DNA of 64,000 nucleotides from positions 1-64,000 of the forward strand of contig JAFEFW010000646.1 in NCBI GenBank assembly GCA_018240405.1, read 5' to 3'. Position 1 is the first letter of the stretch, and every line of letters starts with the position of its first letter. The position numbers and the translations under genes are program-made. Below, one piece after another: positions 18,009-27,571 of the stretch. This DNA is from Pseudomonadota bacterium (GTDB lineage: Bacteria > Pseudomonadota > Alphaproteobacteria > Acetobacterales > Acetobacteraceae). The notes below the pieces were generated by a model. The model made no database searches. It had not been told where the DNA came from and saw nothing but the letters and a program-made list of their open reading frames with translations.

Positions 18009-18980
18009 ATGGATTCGATGGAAGTCAACAAGACGATCGCGGCTGTGCTGGTCGCCGGGATTGTCTTCTTTTTGTCCGGATTTATCGGCGACCTTCTGGT
18101 CAGCAATTCGCGCCCGCACCAGGTCGCCTTCAAGATCGAGACGCCGGCGGAAGGCCCGAAAGGCGGCGCCCCCGCACCCGCCGCGACCCCCATCGCGGTC
18201 CTGCTGGCCAAGGCCGACGCGGGCCGCGGCGAGGATGCGGCCAAGAAGGTCGGCTGCGTCGCCTGCCACACCTTTACCGAGGGCGGCAATAACGGCGTCG
18301 GCCCCAACCTCTACAACATCGTTGGCGAGCCGATTGGCAAGGGCAAGGGCTTCAGCTTCTCCAGCGCGTTGTCCGGCAAGGGCGGGAACTGGTCGTTTGA
18401 TGCGCTGAATGAGTGGCTGGCGTCACCCGCCGGCTTTGCCAAGGGCACCAAGATGACCTTCCTGGGCGTGAAGGATGAGCAACAGCGCGCCGACATCATT
18501 GCCTACCTGCGCAGCCTGTCGAAGAGCCCGGTTCCGCTGCCCACGCCGACAGCCGCCGAACTGAACCCGCCGCCGGCCGGCGGCAAGGAAGCCGCGGCAG
18601 CCCCGGCGGCAGATCAGTCGATAAACGCTCTGCTTGCTTCGGCCGATGCGGCCGCCGGCGAGGCTGAGTCCAAGAAGCTGGGTTGCGTCGCCTGCCACAC
18701 GTTCAATGACGGCGGCAAGAACGGCATCGGCCCGAACCTTTACAATATCGTCGGTGAGCCGATCGCGCAGGGCAAGGGCTACAGCTTCTCCTCCGCCCTG
18801 CAGGCGCACAAGGGTAACTGGACCTACGACGAGCTGAACAAGTGGCTGGCGAAGCCGATGGACTATGCCAAGGGCACCAAGATGACGTTCATGGGCGTGC
18901 CGGACAGCAAGGCCCGCGCCAACATCATCGCCTACCTGCGCAGCCTGTCGCCAAACCCACAGCCGCTGCCTGGGAAGTAA
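18009..18980 (+). CDS. membrane-anchored diheme cytochrome c with duplicated class I domain
   Basis: 323 aa. An N-terminal hydrophobic segment (residues 8-30) acts as anchor. A linker and two closely similar class I cytochrome c domains follow: heme sites CVACH at 83-87 and 226-230, and the Met axial ligands in GTKMTF near 149 and 292. Both domains share GPNLYNIVGEPI and RANIIAYLRSLS-like ends, so they arose by internal duplication. The pattern resembles the membrane cytochrome c552/CycM family, which normally has one domain. A role in carrying electrons to the reaction centre or the cbb3 oxidase is inferred. An in-frame ATG at 18018 is an alternative start. Confidence 0.88.
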   Translation: MDSMEVNKTIAAVLVAGIVFFLSGFIGDLLVSNSRPHQVAFKIETPAEGPKGGAPAPAATPIAVLLAKADAGRGEDAAKKVGCVACHTFTEGGNNGVGPNLYNIVGEPIGKGKGFSFSSALSGKGGNWSFDALNEWLASPAGFAKGTKMTFLGVKDEQQRADIIAYLRSLSKSPVPLPTPTAAELNPPPAGGKEAAAAPAADQSINALLASADAAAGEAESKKLGCVACHTFNDGGKNGIGPNLYNIVGEPIAQGKGYSFSSALQAHKGNWTYDELNKWLAKPMDYAKGTKMTFMGVPDSKARANIIAYLRSLSPNPQPLPGK

Positions 18981-19005
18981 GCCCATACAGGTATCCTGGA
19001 CGAAA

Positions 19006-19033
19006 GGACCCGGCTTCGGCCGGGTCTTTTTTT
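19006..19033 (+). terminator. terminator after the diheme cytochrome gene
   Basis: GACCCGGC-TTCG-GCCGGGTC, a perfect stem with a UUCG-type loop and a run of seven T. Confidence 0.9.
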
Positions 19034-19512
19034 GCCTCCCGGCTGGGCCAGGCGGCTTGGGAACGATCATCGTACCCCGGAAGCCCGGAATACAGCGAAT
19101 GCCGCAGCAGGCACGCCTACCCAGCGCCACATATGCGGCCGGATCCGGTTGCGATCCATGCAGGGAGAACACGAGGCGCCGCGACGCTGGATGGAGTTCA
19201 TTGTATGACCCCGGCATGCGCCCGCTTCAGGCTGCATTCGTATCCATCCGACGGGTCAGGCCGCCGGCACTGCACCGGTGATGACCCGGAACGCACCTCC
19301 GCGCGGTTTCACGGCCGCGCGTTCTAAGGGCAGGAATGCACGGCCAAACATGCCAAAACGTGCCGGTACAGTGGGACGCCGAGGCCGTTATCGTGGTTGT
19401 GGCGATCGGCCTGTTGCCAGAGCGCGATAGCACGGCTGCGCGCGCCTTCTGTTGCCCCGGCACCAGGTGCAGCGCTCCGGAGCTACCGCGATTGCCGGTA
19501 TCTGTCCGCGAA
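19034..19512. other. 480-bp stretch with no recognised feature
   Basis: Both strands were read. The frames present give no recognisable protein, no good ribosome binding site and no clear repeat. It lies between convergent transcription units. Confidence 0.4.
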
Positions 19513-20181
19513 TCAGGCGCTGGCGCGCGCAGGCTCCCGCGCCGCAATCGCCGGCCGGATCTCGGGGCGCGTAGTATGCAGCGCAACGTCGAGCGTCACC
19601 ATGATCGGCCGGTGGTCGGACGCCTCGCGCAGCAGCGCTCTCGTCCCCAGGCACCCAGCTCCGCGCACCAGGCATCGGTCGATGCGCAGTGGCACCATGT
19701 CGGCGGCGATATGGGTGGGCTCGCGCGGGCCGACATCGCGAAATCCCGGCAGCAGCGCCGGTCCGACAAGGTTGTAGTCACCCAGGATGGCGGCCCGATG
19801 CGGCAGTTCCTTGGCGATGCAGCGCAGTTGGCGGCGATTGAGCAACTGGCCGTGCGAGAGATGCACATTGGCCACCGTGATCGGGCCCAGATCGGTGATC
19901 TGACCGATCCGGTCGAACATCGCGCCGGATGGCAGCGGGACGATCCGCGGCGGGACCGGAAAGGGCGTAGGACTCCACACCGCGAGGCCGTGAATCCGGT
20001 TCGGCAGCAATGTGCGGCGGTAGTCTCCGCCGACACGGGCCGTCAGGCCGTCCATGACCTTGGTGGCTTCCTGCATCAACAGGATGTCGGGTTGTTCCCG
20101 CTCAATCAGCCGGACGACGTCACTCAAGGAGGCCCCGGTCAGGCGGAGCAGGTTCCAGCTGATAAGCTTCATCATGTCCAT
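19513..20181 (-). CDS. endonuclease/exonuclease/phosphatase family protein
   Basis: 222 aa of the EEP superfamily (metal-dependent phosphodiesterases). MKLISWNL at the N-terminus, PDILLMQEATK (catalytic Glu), VANVHLSHG, AAILGDYNLVGPA (Asp/Asn) and the C-terminal SDHRPIMVTL (Asp-His pair) are in the expected order. Substrate is unknown; the family includes nucleases, phosphoinositide and sphingolipid hydrolases. It is close behind the cardiolipin synthase gene on the same strand, and a link to lipid turnover is only a guess. The start is taken at the first of three clustered ATGs. Confidence 0.85.
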   Translation of the reverse strand: MDMMKLISWNLLRLTGASLSDVVRLIEREQPDILLMQEATKVMDGLTARVGGDYRRTLLPNRIHGLAVWSPTPFPVPPRIVPLPSGAMFDRIGQITDLGPITVANVHLSHGQLLNRRQLRCIAKELPHRAAILGDYNLVGPALLPGFRDVGPREPTHIAADMVPLRIDRCLVRGAGCLGTRALLREASDHRPIMVTLDVALHTTRPEIRPAIAAREPARASA

Positions 20182-20286
20182 TCAATTTAGACGCGAAAGG
20201 CCAACGACCGCAACCACACTTGCCGCATGGCTGGCCCGTCTCTGACCCCAACGCTTTCGCCGATACCGTCGCTGTGTCGCGCATCT

Positions 20287-21720
20287 TCAAAGGTAAGGCA
20301 ACAGCAATCGTGCCGCGGCGTCACGCAAACGTATCGGCAGGGCTCGGCGGCGAAGATCGGCCAACGTCAAGGGCGTGTCGCGGCAGCTTTCGATAAAGGA
20401 TTGTAATGCCACAGCAAGCTCGCCGTCATAAACTTCCAGGCACAGCTCAAAGTTCAGACGGAACGACCGCATATCCCAGTTTGCGCTGCCCAGCAGGCTC
20501 CATTCACCGTCGACCACCATCAGCTTGGCATGATGGAACGGCGGCGGGCTATGCCAGATGCGTACGCCGTCGGACAGCAGCGGGACGCTGTTGGCCCGGA
20601 CAGCCCAGTCCACCACCCGATGGTCGCTGCGCGCCGGAATCACCACGTCCACCGCGACCCCCCGCATTGCGGCCATGGATAGCGCCGACACCAGCCGATC
20701 GTCCGGCAGAAGATATGGCGTCATCACCACGATCGTTCGGCGGGCGCAGGAGACGGCCTGGAGGATGGCGAATTCGATCTTCTGCAGGTCCGCGTCAGGC
20801 CCAGAGTCGATAATCCGGGCCGCGATGGCCCGCGACGGATCCGGGATGTCGGGAAACCACGCCGGCCCGGACAGGTCTTCCCCGGTTTCGTACTCCCAGT
20901 CCTGGACGAATGCCTCAACAAGCTGGCGGACCACCGGCCCCTCGAAGCGCACGTGCAGGTCCCGGACCCGCGCACTGGGCCTTGTGGCACGGACATTCTC
21001 ATCGCTGATGTTCAAGCCGCCGGTGAAGCCGATGCCGCCGTCGATCACCAGAATCTTCTTGTGCGTACGCAGATTGAGGAACGGCATGCGCCACGGCAGG
21101 ATCGAGTACATGAACCGGGCGGCCGGCACGCCTAGTCTGCGCAACCGGCGGTAAGCGCGCGCCAACAGCCAGCCGCCGCCGATGCCGTCGATCAGCACGC
21201 GGACAGCAACGCCGCGCTGATGCGCATCGACCAGGGCCTGGATGAAACGCCCGCCCCACTCATCGTTCCGGAAGATATAGGCGGACATCGCAATCGACTG
21301 CCGAGCGGCACCGATGGCCTCCAGCATTGCGGGATACGCCTGATCACCGTCCTGGTAGACGGACGAAACCACAGCCGGACGCAACGGACGATTGGTGATA
21401 CGGCCATTGGCCCGGGCCAGGGGCCGGAGAGTCCCCACGGCCCGGTCGGTGCCATCGGCGCCTGGTCCGCCGGCTTTCCGGTCCTCGGGCCGCAACCGGC
21501 GGGCGCGCCGCTGGACGCGGTTGATACCCAGCACGACATACAACAGCGGGCCGAAACTGGGCGCGAACCACACCAGGCCTAGCCAGCCCACGGCGGACGC
21601 GACCTGCCGCTTGCGCAACAGGATGTGCACCGACGTGGCGGCGGCGAAACAAAGCTCGACCACGAACAGAAGGTCAGCCGGCGCTCCGCGGATAAACGGC
21701 CATGGCTCCATCATCGTCAT
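20287..21720 (-). CDS. cls: cardiolipin synthase (phospholipase D family)
   Basis: 477 aa. Two N-terminal transmembrane segments (residues about 15-35 and 42-62) precede two PLD domains. HKD motifs are visible in RTHKKILVIDGG with GGLNISDE, and in HHAKLMVVDG with GSANWDMRSFRLNFE. It joins phosphatidyl groups to make cardiolipin in the inner membrane. Cardiolipin binds reaction centres in purple bacteria, but the location may be coincidental. It could also act on related phospholipids. Confidence 0.92.
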   Translation of the reverse strand: MTMMEPWPFIRGAPADLLFVVELCFAAATSVHILLRKRQVASAVGWLGLVWFAPSFGPLLYVVLGINRVQRRARRLRPEDRKAGGPGADGTDRAVGTLRPLARANGRITNRPLRPAVVSSVYQDGDQAYPAMLEAIGAARQSIAMSAYIFRNDEWGGRFIQALVDAHQRGVAVRVLIDGIGGGWLLARAYRRLRRLGVPAARFMYSILPWRMPFLNLRTHKKILVIDGGIGFTGGLNISDENVRATRPSARVRDLHVRFEGPVVRQLVEAFVQDWEYETGEDLSGPAWFPDIPDPSRAIAARIIDSGPDADLQKIEFAILQAVSCARRTIVVMTPYLLPDDRLVSALSMAAMRGVAVDVVIPARSDHRVVDWAVRANSVPLLSDGVRIWHSPPPFHHAKLMVVDGEWSLLGSANWDMRSFRLNFELCLEVYDGELAVALQSFIESCRDTPLTLADLRRRALPIRLRDAAARLLLPYL

Positions 21721-22176
21721 ATCGCCGTTACGCGCGAATCAGACCAGCCAGATGGTGCGCCAGATCCGTCGGCTGGAGCATGCGCGTGCGCGCACATCCA
21801 GAGCGGTGACGCGGTGTGGCGGAGCCACCGATCCTGACCGCACAGAAGGCCGCGCTTGCAACACCACCGTCGGGCTTCGCGGCAGCGCCGGACCGATGAA
21901 GGTGGTCCAGGCCGGCACACCGGGTCCGCGCGCATCCCTGCTATCGCGGCGACACCGCCCGTCATTGGCGACGCTGGCCCGACGCCGCGCCGAGGCATAA
22001 ACGAATCGACCCACGTGCAGGCTGCCGGCCGAGGCGTCGGTTACGGCGGGCTGACAGGTGCGTGGAACTGTTGAAGCCTGGTCCGGCCGACATGACCCGG
22101 GAACGACAACGCACTGGCATGGTTCCCCGGCACCGGGCCGGCCGCAATCCAGTTGATCGGACTCAGTATTTGGCGA
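21721..22176. other. 456-bp stretch with no supportable gene
   Basis: Between the cardiolipin synthase start and the HiPIP stop. Open frames on both strands translate to arginine-rich sequence without recognisable motifs. No repeat or strong hairpin was noticed. Confidence 0.4.
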
Positions 22177-22461
22177 TCAGCCTGACTTGGGCGCGTAGGC
22201 GATGCACCAGCCTTGCGGCGCGATGGTCCCGGCCACGATCTTACACGCGTTCGGTGCTTCCCAGTTCACGCACTTGTCGCACTGCTGCGCGTCCTTTGGC
22301 GTGTTCTGATACTGGACCTGGGCCTGCGCGATCTTCTCCTGCGCGAGCCGCTGGGGCATCGACGCTGCCCGCGCAGCGCCTGCGGCAACGACACCGCCAA
22401 CAGCCGCAAGGCCCGATCTCAGAACAACTCGCCGCGTACGTTCCTGGTGTTGATTCGACAC
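22177..22461 (-). CDS. high-potential iron-sulfur protein (HiPIP) 1
   Basis: Small periplasmic 4Fe-4S electron carrier, 94 aa. The leader carries a twin-arginine motif (TRRVVLRSG) and ends near AARAA. The mature part of about 60 residues has the four cluster cysteines at about 61, 64, 73 and 86 (CDKC, ACK, GWC) and the closing YAPKSG. It starts at a GTG with GGGAG upstream; the longer open frame further upstream is not plausible. It shares most of the mature sequence with HiPIP 2 next to it. HiPIPs can reduce tetraheme PufC in purple bacteria. Confidence 0.92.
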   Translation of the reverse strand: MSNQHQERTRRVVLRSGLAAVGGVVAAGAARAASMPQRLAQEKIAQAQVQYQNTPKDAQQCDKCVNWEAPNACKIVAGTIAPQGWCIAYAPKSG

Positions 22462-22626
22462 GTCGTGTTCACTCCCATTGCAAGAACAGCGCTGATCTGG
22501 GCGTGCATTCACTGGCCGCAAGGCAGTTAGTGGAAGAATATCCACGTCATCGCGAGTCCGTGTAGAGTAACGATATGTAACAGTAATGAATAAATCCGTT
22601 CGCGCGTCCCGATGGCACCGCGGCGC

Positions 22627-22654
22627 AAAAAAACCCCGGACGATCTGTCCGGGG
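22627..22654 (-). terminator. terminator after HiPIP 2
   Basis: On the minus strand CCCCGGAC pairs with GTCCGGGG over a 5-nt loop, followed by a run of seven T. It separates the two HiPIP genes into different transcription units. Confidence 0.9.
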
Positions 22655-22712
22655 TTCTCGATCGGCTCTGGTCCGGCCTTGCCGAGCACCGGCTGCCGCG
22701 TTGCTGTTGGAC

Positions 22713-23000
22713 TTAGCCCGACTTTGGCGCCCAGGCTATGCACCAGCCCTCCGGCGCGATCTTGCCGGAAACGATCTTGCAGCCGGCCGGGGCTTCCCAG
22801 TTAACGCAGTTGTCGCAGCGCTGGGCCGGGTTCTTCGTCTTGTCGACATACTGCACGGCAGCCGGCGCGATCTTGTCCTGCGCGAAATGCTGTACGCCCG
22901 CGCCGGCCGCGTGCGCGGCGCCAGCGGCAGCCGCGCCGCCAACCGCGACCAGCCCGGCTTTCAGGATGCCGCGGCGGGTCTTGTCGTTCTGTTGTGACAC
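22713..23000 (-). CDS. high-potential iron-sulfur protein (HiPIP) 2
   Basis: 95 aa with a twin-arginine leader (TRRGILKAG ... AHAA). Cluster cysteines at 62, 65, 74 and 87 in CDNCVNWEAPAGC and EGWCIAWAPKSG. It starts at a GTG with AAGGAGT about 10 nt upstream and lies 39 bp behind hemA on the same strand, so it may be cotranscribed with the end of the bch-puh-acsF-hemA operon. That would tie its synthesis to the photosynthetic apparatus. Family assignment is secure; the actual electron partners are inferred. Confidence 0.94.
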   Translation of the reverse strand: MSQQNDKTRRGILKAGLVAVGGAAAAGAAHAAGAGVQHFAQDKIAPAAVQYVDKTKNPAQRCDNCVNWEAPAGCKIVSGKIAPEGWCIAWAPKSG

Positions 23001-23039
23001 CTTAGGTGACTCCTTCCAAAAGCATCGGGTATCTGGAGG

Positions 23040-24251
23040 TCAGGCCGCTCTGCGCAAGCTCAATTCCGACCAGATCGTTCCCAGTGCATCAACCAAATGC
23101 TCGATATCGGCATCCGAGTGCAAGGGGGATGGCGTGATGCGCAGCCGTTCCGTGCCGCGCGGCACCCTCGGGTAGTTGATTGGCTGCACGTAGATGCCGT
23201 ACTCGGTAAGGAGCCGGTCGCTGATCAGCTTGCACTGCACGGGATCGCCGACGATCACCGGCACGATGTGGCTCGGGTTGTCGTAGTGCGGCACTCCGAT
23301 CTGATCGAGCCGGCGGCGTAGCATCGCGACGCGGTTCTGGTGCCGGGCGCGCTCCATCTGGCTGATCTTCAGGTGGCGGATGGATGCCACCGCGCCAGCC
23401 GCCACCGCCGGCGGTACCGCGGTGGTAAAGATGAAGCCCGAGGCAAAGCTGCGGACGAAGTCGCACATGGCCGCGGAACCGGCAATGTAGCCGCCGACCA
23501 CGCCGAACGCCTTGGCCAGCGTGCCCTCAATGATGTCGATGCGGTGTGCCACATCGTCACGCTCACTGATGCCGCCGCCATGGTCGCCGTACAGGCCGAC
23601 CGCGTGCACCTCATCCAGATACGTCAACGCGTTGTACTTGTCGGCCACATCACAGATGTCGTGCATCGGGGCGATGTCGCCGTCCATAGAGTACACGGAC
23701 TCGAAGGCTACGACCTTCGGCACCTCGGGACCCAGCGCGGCAAGCTGCTTTTCCAGGTCGGCCACGTCGTTGTGCTTGAAGATCCGCTTGTGCGCCCGGC
23801 TATGCCGCACGCCCTCGATCATCGAGGCGTGGTTCAGCTCATCCGAGATGATCACGCAGTGCGGCAGCTTCGAGCCGAGTGTCGAGAGCGTCGCCCAGTT
23901 CGACATGTAGCCGGAGTTGAATAGAAGCGCCGCGTCCTTCTGGTGCAGGTCGGCAAGCTCCTGTTCCAGCAGCACGTGATAGTGGTTGGTGCCGGCAATG
24001 TTGCGCGTACCACCTGCGCCGGCGCCGCACCGGTCCAGCGCCTCGTGCATCGCGTCGATGACGACGGGATGCTGGCCCATGCCGAGATAGTCGTTGGAGC
24101 ACCACACGGTAATGGGGTTTGTCCCCTTCTCGTGATAGTGCGTGGCACGCGGGAACTTTCCGGCCTGCCGCTCCAGGTCGGCAAAGACCCGGTAGTTACC
24201 TTCACGCCGCAGGCCGTCCAGGTGGTGCCGGAAAAACGCCTCGTAATTCAT
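23040..24251 (-). CDS. hemA: 5-aminolevulinate synthase HemA
   Basis: PLP enzyme condensing glycine and succinyl-CoA to 5-aminolevulinate, the entry to tetrapyrrole synthesis; 403 aa. Visible landmarks: [54 protein letters not shown] and the Schiff-base lysine in [13 protein letters not shown]. The stop of puhE overlaps its start (ATGA). Its place at the end of the bch-puh operon would match precursor supply to pigment demand. A second housekeeping copy elsewhere in the genome is possible. Confidence 0.96.
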   Translation of the reverse strand: MNYEAFFRHHLDGLRREGNYRVFADLERQAGKFPRATHYHEKGTNPITVWCSNDYLGMGQHPVVIDAMHEALDRCGAGAGGTRNIAGTNHYHVLLEQELADLHQKDAALLFNSGYMSNWATLSTLGSKLPHCVIISDELNHASMIEGVRHSRAHKRIFKHNDVADLEKQLAALGPEVPKVVAFESVYSMDGDIAPMHDICDVADKYNALTYLDEVHAVGLYGDHGGGISERDDVAHRIDIIEGTLAKAFGVVGGYIAGSAAMCDFVRSFASGFIFTTAVPPAVAAGAVASIRHLKISQMERARHQNRVAMLRRRLDQIGVPHYDNPSHIVPVIVGDPVQCKLISDRLLTEYGIYVQPINYPRVPRGTERLRITPSPLHSDADIEHLVDALGTIWSELSLRRAA

Positions 24252-25090
24252 ACTTGTCCCCCGATCGTTGCTTGTGTCGGTATTGTCACAGTGCGGCTGG
24301 ACGGCTGGTCATTTTCCGCCCCTCCACGGGAACTCAGGCTCCATTGCCACAGGCTGTTCCAGATCCGTGTGGCGGAGATCGGCATCACCAGGAACCAATG
24401 CTCGAGGATCGCCAGAACCATCATGGTGGTCAGCAGCGCATAGCCCGTCACGTGGAACGGGTCGGTTGCCGTCGCGGCTTGCTGCCACATGAAGACGGCA
24501 CAGATCGTCGACGCTGTCACCGAGAAGGGAAACAGGTTGTTCATGTGCGCGTGTCGGAAGAAGCTCCGGATATGCGCCAGGTGGTCAGGCAGGAACTCGG
24601 CATTCAGGTTGGAGACGCCGAGGAAAACGTTCAGCCGAGCGCTCTGGTGCATCCACCACAACACGATGTAGGTCCACCAGCCGAACTGGTTCGGCATGCC
24701 GCGGGTCAGTGCCCACACCATTCCGGCCAGCACGACAATGGCAATCTCATGATAGAGGCTCGCCATCACGGCGTGCCAGAAATGCGACCAGCCGGAGCAG
24801 CCGTGGTGGCAGTGCTTCAAACGCGGGCCGGTCACGTAGCCCATGTAGAAGCTCATTTCCAGCCAGCCCCAGATCAGGACCGCACAGGTAAACGCCCAGT
24901 AGGCGCCCGAGAGCGTTGTGTCGTTAGCGGTCAGAATAAGCCCGTAGACCGCACCGCCCACCACGAAGGTGGATGCGGTCATGCTCCAGCGGAACGTGCG
25001 GCGCGGCAGCCCATCAAGGAACATGATCAGACAGGTGCTGATCCACCAGATGAGAAGGCCGTGCAGGGCTGGAAGGCCGTAGTCGGACAT
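24248..25090 (-). CDS. puhE: photosynthetic complex assembly protein PuhE
   Basis: 280-aa polytopic membrane protein of the PuhE (DUF3623) family, with about seven predicted helices. Typical segments are [36 protein letters not shown] and [15 protein letters not shown]. Family members influence reaction-centre/LH1 assembly or bacteriochlorophyll synthesis; the exact activity is not known. Placed between acsF and hemA, as in many alphaproteobacterial PGCs. Confidence 0.9.
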   Translation of the reverse strand: MSDYGLPALHGLLIWWISTCLIMFLDGLPRRTFRWSMTASTFVVGGAVYGLILTANDTTLSGAYWAFTCAVLIWGWLEMSFYMGYVTGPRLKHCHHGCSGWSHFWHAVMASLYHEIAIVVLAGMVWALTRGMPNQFGWWTYIVLWWMHQSARLNVFLGVSNLNAEFLPDHLAHIRSFFRHAHMNNLFPFSVTASTICAVFMWQQAATATDPFHVTGYALLTTMMVLAILEHWFLVMPISATRIWNSLWQWSLSSRGGAENDQPSSRTVTIPTQATIGGQV

Positions 25091-25101
25091 TCGTTGCTAC
25101 T

Positions 25102-26178
25102 TTACCACGCCGGCGCCACGCGGATATTCGCCGGGAGTTCGTTCTGCACCGGGCGCAGCAGGAACAGCCGCCCGATGGTGACAGCGGCCGCAGCCGTGAG
25201 GCCAAGCTGCTTGAGGCGGCCGCCGATCCCCTTCTGTGCCTTGGCTTCCGTCAGCCTCTCACTGATCGACAGCAGGCGCTGCATGCCCTTCAGGAAAGCC
25301 GGATGATCGACATCCAGCAGCACCGGGAAACACTGCTTGCTGATTTCCTGGGTGATCCGGAAGACCTGCATGTCGTACTGCGTGATGTCCACGCCCAGCG
25401 CCTTGTGGAAGACTGGGCGGCCGTGGTCGCGAACGAACATGGTGGCGAAGACCGACAGCAGGAAGAAACGAATCCACAGCCTGTTGATGAAGGTGTTCAG
25501 CAACTGCGGGTTGGCGCGCATCACCAGGGCGAACGCCTCGCCATGGCGGAACTCATCGTTGCACCACTCCTTGAACCATTTGAAGATCGGGTGGAACCGG
25601 TTCTCCGGATGGCGCTCCAACTGGCGGTAGATGGAGATATAGCGGGCGTAGCCGATCTTCTCCGACAGATAGACCGCGTAGAAGATGAACTTCGGCTGGA
25701 AGTAGGTGTATTTCTTCACCTTCGTCAGGAACGACAGATCGACGCCGACGCCGAAATCCTTCAGCACGTCATTAATGAAGCCGGCGTGGCGGGATTCGTC
25801 GCGCGCCATATAGGCGAACCAGTCGCGGATCGCCGGGTTCTTAACCCGCTTCTTGATCTCGGCATACAGCACGCAGCCGGAGAATTCCGACGTCACCGAC
25901 GAGGTCAGGAAGTGGATGAATTCCGCCCGCAGATCGTCAGGCATCGCTGACAGGTCCACGTCGAAATCGCTGTTGCGAACGAAATGGTCCTTGTTGGTAT
26001 CGCGCTCGAACTCCGCCATCAGCGCGTCCCACTCTTTCTGCACGCTGCTGATGTCCAGCCTGTCCATGGCAGCGAAATCGGTGGTGTAGAACCGCGGGCT
26101 GAGGACCGTTTCGGTCAACGCCATCTTGGTGGTTTCGCTGATTTCCCTGTTCTTATGAATCTGCGAAATCGCGTTCAT
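25102..26178 (-). CDS. acsF: Mg-protoporphyrin IX monomethyl ester oxidative cyclase AcsF
   Basis: Oxygen-dependent di-iron enzyme that forms ring E of the pigment; 358 aa. Two carboxylate-bridged iron motifs are visible: [10 protein letters not shown] and [10 protein letters not shown], plus upstream acidic residues in [24 protein letters not shown] and [20 protein letters not shown] are AcsF hallmarks. Its presence means pigment can be made with oxygen present; the anaerobic cyclase BchE is not in this window. The start overlaps orf93 (ATGA). Confidence 0.96.
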   Translation of the reverse strand: MNAISQIHKNREISETTKMALTETVLSPRFYTTDFAAMDRLDISSVQKEWDALMAEFERDTNKDHFVRNSDFDVDLSAMPDDLRAEFIHFLTSSVTSEFSGCVLYAEIKKRVKNPAIRDWFAYMARDESRHAGFINDVLKDFGVGVDLSFLTKVKKYTYFQPKFIFYAVYLSEKIGYARYISIYRQLERHPENRFHPIFKWFKEWCNDEFRHGEAFALVMRANPQLLNTFINRLWIRFFLLSVFATMFVRDHGRPVFHKALGVDITQYDMQVFRITQEISKQCFPVLLDVDHPAFLKGMQRLLSISERLTEAKAQKGIGGRLKQLGLTAAAAVTIGRLFLLRPVQNELPANIRVAPAW

Positions 26179-26456
26179 ACGGCTTCCTCCGGTTCGAATC
26201 CGACGTCGTAGAGTTCAAGCAGCGACAGCAGGCCGCTCACATGGGCCCAGAACCTGCCGAATGCGTTGGCACGAATGATCGTTGCCGTGGTCTGCAGCGT
26301 GACACGCTCACCGAACGGAACGTGGGAGGGCGCGCCGTGCACCAGCACGCGGTCGCCAGGTCCGATCGGGATGTCATGGCTGACATGGGCGTAGAGGAAA
26401 TCCGGAGTCTGTTCGATCTCGACGGTGCAGGGCACCTCGAAGCGACGGTTGCTCAT
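26175..26456 (-). CDS. small protein of unknown function between puhC and acsF
   Basis: 93 aa; I do not recognise a characterised family. It is mostly beta-strand-like and soluble, with [30 protein letters not shown] suggesting a small barrel, and an acidic C-terminus. Both ends overlap neighbouring genes by 4 nt (ATGA with puhC and with acsF), so it is translated as part of the puh-acsF operon. Its position suggests an accessory to the AcsF cyclase or to assembly, which is inference. Confidence 0.75.
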   Translation of the reverse strand: MSNRRFEVPCTVEIEQTPDFLYAHVSHDIPIGPGDRVLVHGAPSHVPFGERVTLQTTATIIRANAFGRFWAHVSGLLSLLELYDVGFEPEEAV

Positions 26457-26908
26457 GAGCGGGGCCTCGCACTCAGCAATGCGGCGAAGACTTTCTCGTT
26501 GTCGATGCCGAAAGCTTCCATTTCGACGATGCGATGCGTCGTCGGATCCTCAAGGGTCAACCGCCCATCGGCGTAGCGGGTGAGACGGAACGGAATGTCG
26601 GGCCCGGCATCCTGCCGCTTTCGCTGGCTGGCCAGGGTGCGCATCGTGGCCCGCAGGAACCCGTTGGTCTGCGGCGCCGCAATGCTGATCGGCGCGCTTG
26701 AATCGTGCGCGTCGTAGATCGCGACGCCACCATCCGGCATATCCCGGAACAGCAGGTCGCGTGAGACGACAGCCGCAGCCGTGGGTGTTGTGTAGCTGAC
26801 CGGCCAGATCCGTCCCGCCGCAGCCGCCATGATCGACATCACCATGGCCGTGCCAACGGCTATCAGGATGACCCGTGGAAAGCGCTCTGTGTGATGGGCC
26901 TGGATCAT
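26453..26908 (-). CDS. puhC: photosynthetic complex assembly protein PuhC
   Basis: 151 aa with one N-terminal transmembrane segment (residues about 12-33) and a periplasmic domain. RDLLFRDMPDGGVAIYDA and GFLRATMRTLASQRK are recognisable PuhC segments. Family members are needed for efficient reaction-centre/LH1 assembly. Lies 9 nt behind puhB and overlaps orf93. Confidence 0.9.
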   Translation of the reverse strand: MIQAHHTERFPRVILIAVGTAMVMSIMAAAAGRIWPVSYTTPTAAAVVSRDLLFRDMPDGGVAIYDAHDSSAPISIAAPQTNGFLRATMRTLASQRKRQDAGPDIPFRLTRYADGRLTLEDPTTHRIVEMEAFGIDNEKVFAALLSARPRS

Positions 26909-26917
26909 GGTGCGTCC

Positions 26918-27571
26918 TCAGGCTGCCGCCGGAATGGATACCGGCTTTTCGCCAACCTGGCTCACACGCACCGGCAGCGATTGTCCGGCGGAGATTGCCA
27001 GCGCCCGGCTGAGGATTTGCGCGACCGACGCCGCATTGGGGATGCTGCGCAGCATCGGCTGCGTGCGGCTGATCTGCCACGGGCGCGTGTGCGGCCAGAG
27101 GATGAAGTAGGAGATCTTCTGGCCAGGCGCGACGGCCAGGGCGATGTCACCCGCGCCGTTTGCCCAGACATGCAGGCCGGCGCTTTCGATCTTGCTGAAG
27201 GGAATCTGCAGCGTGATCGGGAACGCGATACCGAAACGGATGACGACCCGGCGGTTGGTGATCGTATAGATGGTCGTCCGCGCAACAAGATACGCAAACG
27301 TCCACAACACTGCCACAACGATGCCGCCGAGACCAACAAGGCGGGCCGACGATCCAACGATCTCCAGCGCCGGGTCGCCGGCCGATACCCCACCCTGAAC
27401 GCCCCAGAGCACGAGTCCGAGGAAGTAGACCGATACCCAGTGCAGGCGCATCACCCGGCGGTTGAACGTTGCCCGGTCCGGGGCGCCCTGCCAGAGGATC
27501 CCCTCTCCTGCCGGCAGAGGCGCCGGCAGGCCGCGGATCGGTTCGTACTCGTGCTCCTTCAGGTCATTCAT
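26918..27571 (-). CDS. puhB: photosynthetic complex assembly protein PuhB
   Basis: 217 aa. A short N-terminal region (LPAPLPAGEGILWQGAPD) precedes two or three transmembrane helices (residues about 40-100) and a PH-like domain with YTITNRRVVIRFGIAFPITLQIPFSKI. PuhB acts in reaction-centre assembly, probably on the H subunit. Overlaps puhA by 4 nt. Confidence 0.92.
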   Translation of the reverse strand: MNDLKEHEYEPIRGLPAPLPAGEGILWQGAPDRATFNRRVMRLHWVSVYFLGLVLWGVQGGVSAGDPALEIVGSSARLVGLGGIVVAVLWTFAYLVARTTIYTITNRRVVIRFGIAFPITLQIPFSKIESAGLHVWANGAGDIALAVAPGQKISYFILWPHTRPWQISRTQPMLRSIPNAASVAQILSRALAISAGQSLPVRVSQVGEKPVSIPAAA

